The notes under the pieces are model-generated. The model was not told the origin of the DNA. It ran no database searches and was given only the letters and a program-made list of their open reading frames with translations. A stretch of 64,000 nt of DNA from DASUPK01 sp963747425 (GTDB lineage: Bacteria; Actinomycetota; Thermoleophilia; Solirubrobacterales; 70-9): the NCBI GenBank assembly GCA_963747425.1, contig CAVVFJ010000015.1, forward strand, positions 28,161-92,160. The letters are read 5' to 3'. The position numbers were made by a program, and so were the translations under genes. This document shows, in pieces, positions 52,556 to 63,163 of the stretch; the stretch's first letter is position 1, and every line of letters starts with the position of its first letter.

Positions 52556-52562
52556 CCAGTGA

Positions 52563-52974
52563 GTGAACTGTCCGCATTGCGACTCCGCCACGAAGATCCT
52601 CGAGACCCGCCGGGTCCCTGACGGCGCCCTTCGGCGCCGGCGCGAGTGCTCTACGTGCGGCCACCGCTTCACCACCTACGAGCGCGCCGTCCCCGAAGAC
52701 GCTCGAGGTGATCAAGCGCGACGGCCACCGCCAGCCGTTCGACCGGGAGAAGCTTCTCGGCGCGCTCGTCCGCGCTTCGCACAAGCGCGACGTCGACCCG
52801 CGGAAGCTGGAGGCGGTCGCCGAGCGGATCGAGCGGCAGGTCCGCGACTCGGGCGGCGAGCTGAGCGCCGCGCGCATCGGCGAGCTCTGTCTCGACGGGC
52901 TGGAGAGGATCGACCGCGGCGCCTATCTGCAGTTTGCGGGAACTCTGGAGAAGGCACCTCCGGAGCTCTCATGA
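52563..52974 (+). CDS. nrdR: Transcriptional repressor NrdR, one frameshift
   Basis: Nucleotide-sensing repressor of ribonucleotide reductase genes. N-terminal zinc ribbon NCPHCDSATKILETR ... CSTCGHRFTTYE with four cysteines, then the ATP-cone: VIKRDGHRQPFDREKLLGALVRAS, IERQVRDSGG and GAYLQFAGTLE. The frame changes near 52702, one extra G in CCCGAAGACG; length is 1 modulo 3. Start is GTG 52563. The nrdJ gene follows 100 bases on, its expected target. Confidence 0.93.
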
Positions 52975-53074
52975 AAATCCCCGCAAATAACGAATTAGAC
53001 GGACCCGGATTCCGTCCGAAGCGCGGAGGATGCTGCGGTGCTCACCCCAAAAACCGAGTGAGAGGAGAAAACTG

Positions 53075-55910
53075 ATGCCGAAGGCCACTTCCAAGGCAGC
53101 AATCACCACCGAGAAGGGCCTCGTCATCGAACGCAGATTCACCTCTCCAGGGGTGCATCCGTACGACGAGCTCGAGTGGGAGGAGCGGGACGCGGTCATC
53201 GGCGATCCCGACAACCCTGCCTTCGAGCAGCGGGGGGTCGAGTTCCCCAAGAGCTGGTCGCAGAACGCCACCAACATCGTCGCCCAGAAGTACTTCCGCG
53301 GGCGACCCGGCTCCCCCGAGCGCGAGACTTCCGTCAAGCAGATGGTCAGCCGCGTCGCCGGCCGGATCGCCGAGGCGGGGCGCCAGGGCGACTACTTCGC
53401 GACCGCCGAGGACGCCGACGCCTTCGAGGACGAGCTCACCTCGATCCTGGTCAACCAGAAGGCCGCCTTCAACAGCCCGGTCTGGTTCAACGTCGGCTGG
53501 AAGCAGCCCGGCTCCGAGCAGGCGTCTGCCTGCTTCATCCTCAGCGTCGAGGACGACATGGACTCCATCCTCTCCTGGAACACCAAGGAGGGGATCATCT
53601 TCAAGGGCGGCTCCGGCTCCGGGATCAACCTCTCCAAGATCCGCGGCTCGATGGAGCCGCTCTCCAAGGGCGGGATCGCCAGCGGCCCGGTCAGCTTCAT
53701 GCGCGGCGCAGACTCCTGGGCCGGCGCGATCAAGTCTGGCGGCGGCACCCGCCGCGCGGCCAAGATGGTCGTGCTGGACGTCGACCACCCGGACATCGAG
53801 AAGTTCATCTGGTGCAAGGCCGACGAGGAGAAGAAGGCCGCTGCGCTGAAGGCCGCCGACTTCGACATGCGGCTCGACTCGGACGCGTTCTCCTCCGTCC
53901 AGTTCCAGAACGCCAACAACTCGGTCCGGGTCACCGACGAGTTCATGGAGGCCGTGGCGAACGACGACGACTGGCACCTGACCGCACGCACCGACGGCGA
54001 GCCCATCAAGACCGTCAAGGCCCGCGACCTGATGGATCAGATCGCCGACGCCGCCTGGCAGTGCGCCGATCCGGGCGTCCAGTACGACTCGACGATCAAC
54101 CGCTGGCACACCGACCCCAACACGGGGCCGATCACGGCGTCCAATCCCTGCTCCGAGTACATGTCGATCGACGACTCGGCCTGCAACCTCGCCTCGCTCA
54201 ACCTGATGAAGTTCCGCAAGGCCGACGGCACCTTCGACGTCGACGACTTCACCCACGCGGTGGACATCGTCTTCCTGGCGCAGGAGATCCTGGTCGGGTT
54301 CTCCAGCTATCCGACCGAGCAGATCACGCGAGAACGCCAGGGCGTTCCGCCAGCTCGGGCTCGGCTACGCCAACCTCGGCGCGCTGCTGATGGCCAACGG
54401 GCTCGCCTACGACTCGGACGAGGGCCGTGCCCTCGCCGGCTCGATCACCGCGCTGATGACCGGCCGCGGCTACAAGATGTCGGCTGAGATCGCCGGCAGC
54501 ATGGGGCCGTACGACGGCTACGAGGTGAACCGCGAGCCTCACAACCAGGTGATGCGGATGCACCAGTCCGCCGCCTACGAGATCGAGGACGAGCTGGTCG
54601 AGGAGCCGCTGCTCCACGCCGCCCGCGAGTCATGGGACGAGGCCGTGGCGCTCGGCGAGCAGCACGGCTACCGCAACGCCCAGGCGACCGTCCTGGCCCC
54701 CACCGGGACGATCAGCTTCCTGATGGACTGCGACACGACCGGCATCGAGCCGGACTTCTCGCTGGTCAAGTTCAAGGAGCTGGTCGGCGGCGGCCAGATG
54801 AAGATCGTCAACGGCTCGGTCAACCTGGCGCTGGAGACGCTCGGCTACTCGGACTCCGAGATCGAGCAGATCGACGCTCACATCAACGAGCACAACACGA
54901 TCATCGGGGCGCCCGGCCTGAAGGACGAGCATCTCGAGGTCTTCGACGTGGCGGTCGGCGAGCGATCCATCTCGCACACCGGCCACATCGACATGATGGC
55001 CGCGGCCCAGCCGTTCCTCTCGGGAGCGATCTCGAAGACGGTCAACCTGCCGGAGACCGCCTCCATCGAAGATATCGCCGAGGCCTACACCGACGGCTGG
55101 CGCAAGGGCCTCAAGGCGCTGGCGATCTACCGCGACGGCTCCAAGACCGCCCAGGCGCTGAAGACGGACGCCGGCGAGAAGCGCTCCGAGCCGGCCGAGG
55201 AGGCGACTGCCACGCCGCATCGTCACAAGATGCCGCGGGAACGGGAGTCGATCACCCACAAGTTCTCGATCGGCATGCACGAGGGCTACATCACCGCCGG
55301 CAAGTACCCCGACGGTTCCGTCGGCGAGATCTTCCTCACTGACATCGGCAAGGAGGGCTCGACGATCAAGGGCATGATGAACGCCTTCGCCACGGCGATC
55401 TCGATGGGCCTCCAATACGGCGTGCCGCTCGAGGACTACGTGAAGAAGTTCAGCTACATGCGGTTCGAGCCGGAGGGGATCACGCGCAACCCGGAGATCC
55501 CGTTCGCCAAGTCGATGCCCGACTACATCATGCGCTGGCTCGCGAGCCGGTTCATCGACGACGTCGACTATCTGGAGACGCTCGGGATCATGACCGACGA
55601 GGTGCGCGTCCGGAAGGACGCCCAGCAGGCCTTCCCGATCGAAGACACCGCGGGCAACGGCGACACGAACGGGCACTCGAACGGCGAGGGCAATGGGAAC
55701 GGAAACGGCTCCGCCGAGCAGCAGACCGAGGCGAAGTCGGAGTCCAAGCCGGCCACGGCTGCGCTGACCGACACCCCGCCGGTCGTCCCGGCGAAGATGG
55801 GAGCCGACCTGGAGCTGGGCCCGGCCTGCGACCAGTGCGGAGGCATGATGCAGCGCACGGGCTCGTGCTACACGTGCTCGAGCTGCGGCAACAACACCGG
55901 CTGCGGCTAG
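53075..55910 (+). CDS. nrdJ: Adenosylcobalamin-dependent ribonucleotide reductase (class II), one frameshift
   Basis: Reduces ribonucleotides to deoxyribonucleotides without oxygen, using vitamin B12. About 944 residues. Seen are NQKAAFNSPVWFNVGW, FKGGSGSGINLSKIRGS, the active-site stretch SNPCSEYMSIDDSACNLASLNL, ATVLAPTGTISFLMDCDTTGIEPDF, EIFLTDIGKEGSTIKGMM and the C-terminal redox cysteines CYTCSSCGNNTGCG. The frame changes near 54331 (one extra C in ACGCGAG); length is 2836, one over a multiple of three. GAGAGGAGAAA precedes ATG 53075. A Gly-Asn-rich linker (GNGDTNGHSNGEGNGNGNG) lies before the C-terminal cysteines. Confidence 0.95.
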
Positions 55911-55991
55911 AGATCCACCAATCCTTCGGTAGTCCCCTCGCGTAGTACCGCCCTGGAAGGGGCATTGGGGACGACCGAAGGAAGGCAGCAA

Positions 55992-56564
55992 ATGAGTTTC
56001 AGGCGTGGTTCGTTTCTCACTTTGATCGCCGTGCCCGTCGTCGCGATCGGCTTGGCGGCGTGCGGCGGCAGCAGCAACAGCGACAGCAGTTCTTCGAACG
56101 CAGCAAGTTCCACTCCGGTGCAGACGAGCGCCAGCTCGGACACCGTTTCGACGAAGTCGGTGAGCGGCGTCGGCACCGTACTGGTCGATTCCAAGGGCGA
56201 CGTGCTCTACACGAACAACCAGGACACCGCCTCGAAGATGGCCTGCACCAGCGCGTGCCAGAGCATCTGGCCGCCCCTGACCGCGAGCGGGCAGCCGACG
56301 TCCTCCGACTCCTCCGTGCAGGCGAAGCTCGGCGTCTCCAACGGGCAGGTGACCTACAACGGCATGCCCGTCTACACGTTCGTTCAGGACAGCCCGGGTC
56401 AGGCGACCGGCAACGGGGTCACGGACAGCTTCGGCGGCACGTCATTCAGGTGGACCGCGCTCATGACCGGCGGTTCCGCGGGGAGCTCCGGCTCGACCGG
56501 CGCAGCCGCACCGAGCACCAGCTCGAGCTCGTCCGGCGGATCGTCGGGCGGCTACAGCTACTAG
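55992..56564 (+). CDS. Lipoprotein with secreted-repeat domain (PF03640-like)
   Basis: A 190-residue protein. Signal with lipobox AIGLAACGGS (lipid cysteine near residue 24), a serine-rich linker, then two repeats: GTVLVDSKGDVLYTNNQDT with MACTSACQSIWPP, and VTYNGMPVYTFVQDSPGQATG. A serine-glycine tail follows. It is a paralogue of 23583-24092. Function is not established. ATG 55992 begins just before the signal helix. Confidence 0.78.
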   Translation: MSFRRGSFLTLIAVPVVAIGLAACGGSSNSDSSSSNAASSTPVQTSASSDTVSTKSVSGVGTVLVDSKGDVLYTNNQDTASKMACTSACQSIWPPLTASGQPTSSDSSVQAKLGVSNGQVTYNGMPVYTFVQDSPGQATGNGVTDSFGGTSFRWTALMTGGSAGSSGSTGAAAPSTSSSSSGGSSGGYSY

Positions 56565-57115
56565 CTGTCCGCAAGCAACTCGGTGGCGCTCATCACCTCG
56601 GCATAGCTGTCGGCGAGCGCCGCCATGAACGCCGCGTGGACTGCGGCCCCCGGGACCTCGACACCGTTGAAGTCGAGATCGGGGGCCGCGCACGCGTCGT
56701 GCACAACCGTCGGTGAGAAACCAAGGTCCGCTGCCGCGCGAACCGTCGCGTCGACGCACATCGAGCTCATCATCCCGGCGACCACGAGATCGTCCGACCC
56801 ACGCTTCCGGAGCTCGGCCTCGAGTTCGGTGTCCACGAAGGAGTTCGGGCTCGCCTTCTCGAGGACGAGCTCCCCGTCGGCGGGCTCCACATCCGGGTGG
56901 ATCTCGACTCCCTCAGTCCCGGGCCGCATGAACTCCGCGTCCGGCGCATCCCAGACGTGCTTCATGTGGATGACCTGGTCTCCTCGGTCGCGAAACGAGT
57001 CCAGGACCCGGCGCGCGGCGGCGGCCGCGGCCTCCGGCTCGACCAGCGGGTAGGCGCCGCCCGGGAAGTAGTCGCGCTGGATGTCGATGATCAGGAGCGT
57101 CCTGGAGTGCGCCAC
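56561..57115 (-). CDS. Isochorismatase-like cysteine hydrolase
   Basis: A 184-residue alpha/beta hydrolase. Start is GTG 57115, giving VAHSRTLLIIDIQRDYFPGGAY. The catalytic Asp is in IIDIQRDYF, the Lys in LEKASPNSFVDTELEA, and the Cys in VAGMMSSMCVDATVRAAADLGF. These match the Asp-Lys-Cys triad of nicotinamidase/isochorismatase enzymes. VVHDACAAPDLDFNG closes the fold. The substrate is unknown; many such proteins hydrolyse amides. It is divergent from the ABC transporter genes with 18 bases between the starts. Confidence 0.85.
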   Translation of the reverse strand: MAHSRTLLIIDIQRDYFPGGAYPLVEPEAAAAAARRVLDSFRDRGDQVIHMKHVWDAPDAEFMRPGTEGVEIHPDVEPADGELVLEKASPNSFVDTELEAELRKRGSDDLVVAGMMSSMCVDATVRAAADLGFSPTVVHDACAAPDLDFNGVEVPGAAVHAAFMAALADSYAEVMSATELLADS

Positions 57116-57133
57116 GAACCCGAGGCTACTAGC

Positions 57134-58060
57134 GTGCCGCGCCTGTCCCAGCCGATCGAGATCCATGACCTGACCAAGAGGTTCGGCCGGTTCCGGCCGA
57201 CCCTGGCGGTGGAGGGGCTGAGCTTCCACGTCGGCGACGGGCGGATCGTCGGGTTCCTCGGGCCCAACGGAGCGGGGAAGTCGACGACGCTGCGAGCCCT
57301 GCTCGGCCTGATCGAACCGTCCGCGGGTCACACCCTGATCGAGGGCGCTCCCTTCCTTGAGTGCGGCGATCCGGCGAGTACCGTGGGCGCGGTCCTCGAG
57401 GTTGGCGCCGCGCATCCCGGCAGGTCGGGCCGCAACCACCTGCGTGCGCTCGCTCTCGCCGCCGAGGTGCCTCGCGCGCGCGTCGAGGAGGTTCTCGAAA
57501 TGGTTGACATGAAGGGAGCCGCGCATCGCCGCGTGGGCGGCTATTCGCTCGGGATGAAGCAGCGGATCGGGCTCGCGGCGGCGCTGCTCGGGGACCCGCG
57601 GATCCTGGTTCTCGACGAGCCGGCGAACGGCCTCGATCCGGCGGGGATCCGGTGGCTCCGCGATCTGCTCCGCTCGCTGGCGGATCAGGGCCGCGCGATC
57701 CTGATCTCCAGCCACGTTCTCTCCGAGGTCGCCCTGATCGCCGACGACGCCGTGGTGATCAACCACGGCCACAGCGTCATCCAGGCCCCGATCTCCGAGC
57801 TGACCGCCGGCGCGGCCACCGGGATGCGGATCGCGGGCCCGGACGCATCCGCGCTCGGGGATCGCCTGCGCTCCGCCGGAGCGACGGTCGAGCCGTCGGA
57901 CGGCGGCTCCCTGATCGTGAACGGCAAGAGCGGCGAGGAGATCGGCCGTCTCGTCGCCGAGGGCGGGCTGGTGATCTCCGAGCTCTCGCCCATCGCGCAG
58001 TCCCTCGAGGATGTCTTCCTGGAGCTGACCGCGGGCGAACCGGGGGAGGGATCCGAATGA
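57134..58060 (+). CDS. ABC transporter ATP-binding protein (ABC-2 type exporter)
   Basis: A 308-residue ATPase. Walker A FLGPNGAGKSTTLRALLGL, signature YSLGMKQRIGLAAALLG, Walker B PRILVLDEPANGLDPAG and H-loop LISSHVLSEVALIADD. The C-terminal 90 residues form the regulatory part seen in drug- and lantibiotic-export ATPases. Start is GTG 57134. The permease starts at its stop (ATGA overlap at 58057), so the two form one unit. The substrate is unknown. Confidence 0.92.
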   Translation: MPRLSQPIEIHDLTKRFGRFRPTLAVEGLSFHVGDGRIVGFLGPNGAGKSTTLRALLGLIEPSAGHTLIEGAPFLECGDPASTVGAVLEVGAAHPGRSGRNHLRALALAAEVPRARVEEVLEMVDMKGAAHRRVGGYSLGMKQRIGLAAALLGDPRILVLDEPANGLDPAGIRWLRDLLRSLADQGRAILISSHVLSEVALIADDAVVINHGHSVIQAPISELTAGAATGMRIAGPDASALGDRLRSAGATVEPSDGGSLIVNGKSGEEIGRLVAEGGLVISELSPIAQSLEDVFLELTAGEPGEGSE

Positions 58061-58803
58061 CCTCCTTGATCAAGAGCGAGGTGCTCAAGCTGCGGACGGC
58101 GCGCAGTTTCGTCGTGTTGACCTCAGTCGGCGTCGGCCTCATCTCCCTCCTCAGCCTCGCCACCACCCTCTTCGCGAAGTACTCAGCCGGCGATCCGTCG
58201 CCGGGCGTAGATCTGATCTCGAATGCCTCGGCCGTCGCACTGTTCACGCTGATGCTCGGAGTTCTCTCGATCACGACGGAGTTCCGGAACGGCAGCATCG
58301 CGTCGACGCTGCTCGTGGAGCCAAATCGCATCCGGCTGATCGCGGCCAAGCTGGTCGCCGTCATCGCCGCGGGAGCGCTGATCGGTCTGATCACCAGCGG
58401 CGTCGCCCTGCTCATCGGTGCGGCGATCCTTCCCAGCCGGGGATACTCCCTCGGACTCGACGGCACCGACGTCGTGAAGCTAATCGCCGGGACGATCGCC
58501 GCGGGGGCGCTGATGGCGGCGGTCGGGGTTGGGATCGGCGCCCTCGTCCGCGCGCAGACACCCGCGATCGTGGGAATCCTCGTCTATCTCTTCGTCGTCG
58601 AGCCGTTGCTCACATTCCTGGTCTCCTCGAGCGAGCAATACGTGCTCGGATCTGCCCTGTCCGAGCTCACCGGCACCGGCGCGGAAAACGACCTCAATGA
58701 TCCACTGGGACAGGTTCCCGGAGGCCTCCTGCTCCTCGGTTGGGCGGCCCTGTTCGCCGTACTCGGGGCCGTGGTCATGCGGGCTCGCGACGTCACCGAC
58801 TAG
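58057..58803 (+). CDS. ABC-2 type transporter permease
   Basis: A 248-residue membrane protein with about six hydrophobic segments. The N-terminus MTSLIKSEVLKLRTARSFVVL and the motif SITTEFRNGSIASTLLVEPNR are typical of ABC-2 permeases that pair with the ATPase upstream. It ends AALFAVLGAVVMRARDVTD, where the final helix runs to the cytoplasm. It may export a peptide, lipid or drug. Confidence 0.88.
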   Translation: MTSLIKSEVLKLRTARSFVVLTSVGVGLISLLSLATTLFAKYSAGDPSPGVDLISNASAVALFTLMLGVLSITTEFRNGSIASTLLVEPNRIRLIAAKLVAVIAAGALIGLITSGVALLIGAAILPSRGYSLGLDGTDVVKLIAGTIAAGALMAAVGVGIGALVRAQTPAIVGILVYLFVVEPLLTFLVSSSEQYVLGSALSELTGTGAENDLNDPLGQVPGGLLLLGWAALFAVLGAVVMRARDVTD

Positions 58804-58849
58804 GCCCGAATACCCAGAAAGAGCCTTGTCCGGGAACCCTAAAACGGGG

Positions 58850-58855
58850 TAGCTT
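58850..58855 (+). promoter_or_regulatory. -10 box of a leaderless promoter
   Basis: TAGCTT, 8 bases before GTG 58864 of the first GGDEF gene. Confidence 0.45.
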
Positions 58856-58863
58856 CGCCGCAC

Positions 58864-59946
<1,083 letters not shown>

Positions 59947-59964
59947 CCCATACCGGGCCGTGTG

Positions 59965-59970
59965 TAATCT
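59965..59970 (+). promoter_or_regulatory. -10 box of a leaderless promoter
   Basis: TAATCT, 6 bases before GTG 59977 of the UBP-type zinc-finger gene. Confidence 0.45.
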
Positions 59971-59976
59971 CGGCGA

Positions 59977-60240
59977 GTGGCCGAGTGCACCCACCTGGAC
60001 CAGATCACCGTGGAGAAGCCGGAGGAATTCCCCGGCTGCGAGGACTGTCTGAAGATCGGCGGTACGTGGGTGCACCTCCGGGTTTGCCGCAGCTGCGGGC
60101 ACGTCGCCTGCTGCGATTCCTCCCCGAACCGGCATGCCAGCGCTCACGTCGAGGCGAGCGGCCATCCGATCGTCAGCTCGCTGGAGCCGGGCGAGGACTG
60201 GTCGTACTGCTACGTGGACGACGTCGCGTTCATCGTCTGA
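59977..60240 (+). CDS. UBP-type zinc-finger protein
   Basis: An 87-residue protein consisting of one ubiquitin-protease-type zinc finger: CTHLDQITVEKPEEFPGCEDCLKIG, then HLRVCRSCGHVACCDSSPNRHASAHVEASGHPIV and SYCYVDD. Its cysteines and histidines are in the conserved order. Single-domain bacterial versions are common in actinobacteria and have no established role. It is a separate leaderless gene between two GGDEF genes that face each other. Confidence 0.88.
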   Translation: MAECTHLDQITVEKPEEFPGCEDCLKIGGTWVHLRVCRSCGHVACCDSSPNRHASAHVEASGHPIVSSLEPGEDWSYCYVDDVAFIV

Positions 60241-60415
60241 CGCCGCTCAGCTAGATGATCGATTCCTAATCGACGTGCGCCCGGGGATTCGCCCGGCCAA
60301 GCAGCTCAAGGACGCAGGGCGAAGCCTTTGGTGGTGCCAAAGGCGAGCCCGAGGACGAGGAGATGCGCAGTGCCGGGCGGATTAGCCGGGCGTGCGTGGA
60401 TTGGGGATCGGTCAT
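60241..60415. other. Intergenic gap with a perfect hairpin at 60324-60344
   Basis: Between the convergent UBP-type and GGDEF genes. It contains GCCTTTGG-TGGTG-CCAAAGGC, 8 perfect base pairs with a 5-base loop. There is no T-run on either strand. It may end transcripts from both sides. No coding sequence could be supported. Confidence 0.4.
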
Positions 60416-62002
60416 CTACACCCGAGCAAAGACAACCCGGCGGCCGGACCTGCACACAGCGAGCGTCCCGATCTTCAGCCGGCTTACGCAACGCCAAACA
60501 CCCACCCTGGTCGCCCCATTGTTGAGCACGGCCAGCACAAGCGCGTGTGCCTCATCGCAGTCCGCCGGGCGCGGACCGCCCGGGAGCGCCGAGGAGACCA
60601 CCGGGTACGGCGTGCCGTTCCCGAAGATCGGGTCGCAATGCTTCACCCTCCGTTTGGGCCGGGCCGCTGGCGGCGCTGGCGCCGGCACGGTTGGGGTGAC
60701 AACGACGGGGGTGGTTACCGTGACGCTGCCTGTCCCGTTCTTGTTGTCGCCTCCGCCGCTGACGGTCAGGATGGCCGCCGCCACCGCCGCGACGAGCAGG
60801 ACACCGATCACCATCGGCGACCAGACCGTGGTGCGATTGCGGAGCGGCGGCGGCACGGCAGGCGGCTCAGCCGTGGCGTGGCCGGCCGGCCTCGCGGCGA
60901 CCGCGGCGCCGGCCCGCGGCCTCTCGATCTGGGCGGGGGCAAATCTCCTCGTCGTCGCCGCCCTCCCCGCTCCAGCCGCCAGGGCCAGACCGGCCATCTC
61001 GACGAGCTCCTCCGGCGTCATCTGGTCGCTGAGCTCCGCCGCGGCGAAGCGGATCTGTATCGGGCTCCCGTCCGGGCGCCGGCAACTCGACGCGATCGCG
61101 CCGCGCAGGCGTTCGGCGAGCGGGTCGGTGTCGTCCGCTCGCGTTCCGGTGAGGATCAGAGCGAACTCGTCCCCGCCCCAGCGGAAGCAGAGGTCAGGCT
61201 CGCGGAGGGTCGTCATCAAGGTCGTTGCGACCTCCCGCAGACACCGGTCGCCGTCCGCGTAGCCCCACCGATCGTTGACCTCCTTGAAGTTCTCCACGTC
61301 GACCATTGCGACGGAGAGCGGGGTCCCCAGTCGGTCGGCTCGTTTGACCTCGACGGCCAGAAGCTCGTCGAAGGCGCGCCGGTTGTACAGGCCCGTGAGG
61401 CTGTCCGATCGAGCTTCCCGTCGCGCGGTCTCCCGCTCGGTCTGCAGCGCACGCTGCTGTGCCCTGACTCCGCGCATCAACACGTTCGCCCCGGCAGCCA
61501 GGGCGCACCAGATCACGAACGTCGCGACTGACGATTCGGCTCTCGTCAGATCCCAGGAGTCGTAGACCAACGGGGACGCGAGCACCAGCAGGGTGAACCC
61601 CATGAACGCGACGAGCCTTCGCGGCGGCTGCGTCACGGAGATGAAGAGCAGAGGCAGCAGCAGAAGCCCGCGATACGGCGCGCCGACGCCGCCGCACAGC
61701 CACTGCATCACGCCCAGGCCCGACGCGGTCAGGTACGAGACGAGAAGCAACCCGCTCGAGCTTGCGACCCGACGAGCGCCAAACAGGAAGACCGCTGCAA
61801 TCCCGGCAACGACCAGGGCGCCGGCCAGCACCCAGCCCGCGATCCCGCCCTCGGTGGGCGGATTCAACGACAGCAGGACGAGAACGAGCGCGACCAGCAG
61901 CCCCCAGACGAGCGTGCCGATGCGCTGCGCATTGCCGACATCCTCGCCCGCGGAGGGCTCCGGGTCGCTGGCAAGGTAGCCGAGGGCTGGGCGCCAATTC
62001 AT
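60416..62002 (-). CDS. Membrane diguanylate cyclase with C-terminal membrane-anchored domain
   Basis: A 528-residue protein. Six hydrophobic segments (about residues 25-190), then the GGDEF domain: DSLTGLYNRRAFDELLAVE, VDVENFKEVNDRWGYADGD, FRWGGDEFALIL, with REPD as I-site five residues before GGDEF. Unusually a further hydrophobic helix follows (PMVIGVLLVAAVAAAIL, near residue 400) and then about 105 residues that would be outside the cell. These contain four cysteines (HCDPIFG, ADCDEA, WRCVSR, AVCRSG). The N-terminal half is similar to the next gene. GGGGAA precedes ATG 62002. Confidence 0.88.
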   Translation of the reverse strand: MNWRPALGYLASDPEPSAGEDVGNAQRIGTLVWGLLVALVLVLLSLNPPTEGGIAGWVLAGALVVAGIAAVFLFGARRVASSSGLLLVSYLTASGLGVMQWLCGGVGAPYRGLLLLPLLFISVTQPPRRLVAFMGFTLLVLASPLVYDSWDLTRAESSVATFVIWCALAAGANVLMRGVRAQQRALQTERETARREARSDSLTGLYNRRAFDELLAVEVKRADRLGTPLSVAMVDVENFKEVNDRWGYADGDRCLREVATTLMTTLREPDLCFRWGGDEFALILTGTRADDTDPLAERLRGAIASSCRRPDGSPIQIRFAAAELSDQMTPEELVEMAGLALAAGAGRAATTRRFAPAQIERPRAGAAVAARPAGHATAEPPAVPPPLRNRTTVWSPMVIGVLLVAAVAAAILTVSGGGDNKNGTGSVTVTTPVVVTPTVPAPAPPAARPKRRVKHCDPIFGNGTPYPVVSSALPGGPRPADCDEAHALVLAVLNNGATRVGVWRCVSRLKIGTLAVCRSGRRVVFARV

Positions 62003-62093
62003 GATGGACTTCCCCCTGAAGGCCCGGATCGCAAAACGTCAGTGTTGCGGGCAGAACAGGCTATTTGAGGCCGATGCCGCGCGCAATGGACAA

Positions 62094-63143
62094 CTAGGCG
62101 CTGCGGTCCATTTTGGCCGCGGTCATCGCCAGGCCGGCCATTTCCACCGCCTCGGGGCCGGTTCCGTCCTGCTCCAGCTGGGCCACGGCGAAGCGAATGC
62201 GGATCGGCTCGTCGTCTGGTCGTATGCATGCCGAGGAAACAATCAATGACAGCCGGTCGGAAAGCGTTCCCGTGTCCTCGGCTGCGGTCCCAGTGAGGAT
62301 AAGGACGAACTCGTCCCCGCCCCAGCGAAAGACCTGATCCGGGTCCCGCAGGGCGGAATCGAGCGCCTCGGCCACCTGCCGGAGGCACCGGTCTCCCTCC
62401 GCGGGACTCCATTTGTCGTTGATCTCCTTGAAGTTCACGATGTCGATCATCGCCACGGTCAGAGGGATCCCGATCCGGCTGGCGAGCTTCACCTCGTCGC
62501 TCAGGGCCTCATCGAAGGCGCGGCGATTGTGGAGCCCGGTCAGGGCGTCGACGCGCGCCTCCTCTCGCGCGTCGGCCTCATCCTTGGCGTGGGCCAGGCG
62601 CTGGGCCCGAATCGCGCTCATCGGCACGTTCACGCCGAGCGAAAGTCCGGCCAGGATCACGATGCTGGCTGCCGAGGCGCCCGCCGCCTGGGAGTCCCAT
62701 CCGTCGTAGATGAACGGGACGACCAGGGCGAGAGCGACGAAGCCGAGGAACCCCGCGATCTTTCGCGGCGGCTGGATCGCGGCGACGAAGAAGACGGGCA
62801 GGAGGATGACCCGCTCGTATGGCGCCTGGACCCCACCTCCGAGCCACTGCATTACCTCGAGCGTGGCGACGGCGCCGTAGGACACGAGAAGCAGCGCATT
62901 CCAGCTGGCGAACCGGCGCCGGTGCATCCCGTAGGTGACGGCAGCGCCGCCGGCGACCACCGCCACGCCGACGATCCACCCCGCTCCTCCGATCGCGTGC
63001 GTGGGCGGGCTGAGGGGCCAGAGGGCCGCAACCAGCACGACCTGGAGGCCGAAGAGAACGGAGCCGATCCTCTGGGCATTGTCGATGTCGCCGCCCGCGT
63101 AGGGATCCGGCCGTCGTGCGAAATATGAGCGCAGTGCCGACAC
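62094..63143 (-). CDS. Membrane diguanylate cyclase (GGDEF)
   Basis: A 349-residue paralogue of the previous gene without its C-terminal extension. The shared start (GNAQRIGTL there, DNAQRIGSVLFG here), VMQWLGGGVQAPY in the membrane part and DALTGLHNRRAFDEALSDE, VNFKEINDKWSPAEGD, FRWGGDEFVLIL in the GGDEF domain show tandem duplication. RDPD is the I-site. GTG 63143 is the start. It has the active-site residues and probably makes cyclic-di-GMP. Signal unknown. Confidence 0.92.
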   Translation of the reverse strand: MSALRSYFARRPDPYAGGDIDNAQRIGSVLFGLQVVLVAALWPLSPPTHAIGGAGWIVGVAVVAGGAAVTYGMHRRRFASWNALLLVSYGAVATLEVMQWLGGGVQAPYERVILLPVFFVAAIQPPRKIAGFLGFVALALVVPFIYDGWDSQAAGASAASIVILAGLSLGVNVPMSAIRAQRLAHAKDEADAREEARVDALTGLHNRRAFDEALSDEVKLASRIGIPLTVAMIDIVNFKEINDKWSPAEGDRCLRQVAEALDSALRDPDQVFRWGGDEFVLILTGTAAEDTGTLSDRLSLIVSSACIRPDDEPIRIRFAVAQLEQDGTGPEAVEMAGLAMTAAKMDRSA

Positions 63144-63163
63144 TGTGGCTCAGCATCGGCTAA

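Noticed and set aside
52975..53074. Cobalamin riboswitch before nrdJ
   Set aside because: B12-dependent reductases can be riboswitch-controlled, but the gap is only 100 bases and shows none of the conserved B12-box elements; only a small GACGGA/TCCGTC inverted repeat is seen.
34402..54331. Programmed ribosomal frameshifting as the cause of the split genes
   Set aside because: The ten sites share no slippery sequence or downstream structure, and they hit genes of unrelated function. Insertion errors explain them more simply.
60245..60300. tRNA-like sequence with a possible anticodon loop TTCCTAA
   Set aside because: GCTCAGCTAGAT resembles a D-arm and ATCGA/TCGAC could flank the loop, but the D-stem does not pair and no T-arm or acceptor stem can be formed.
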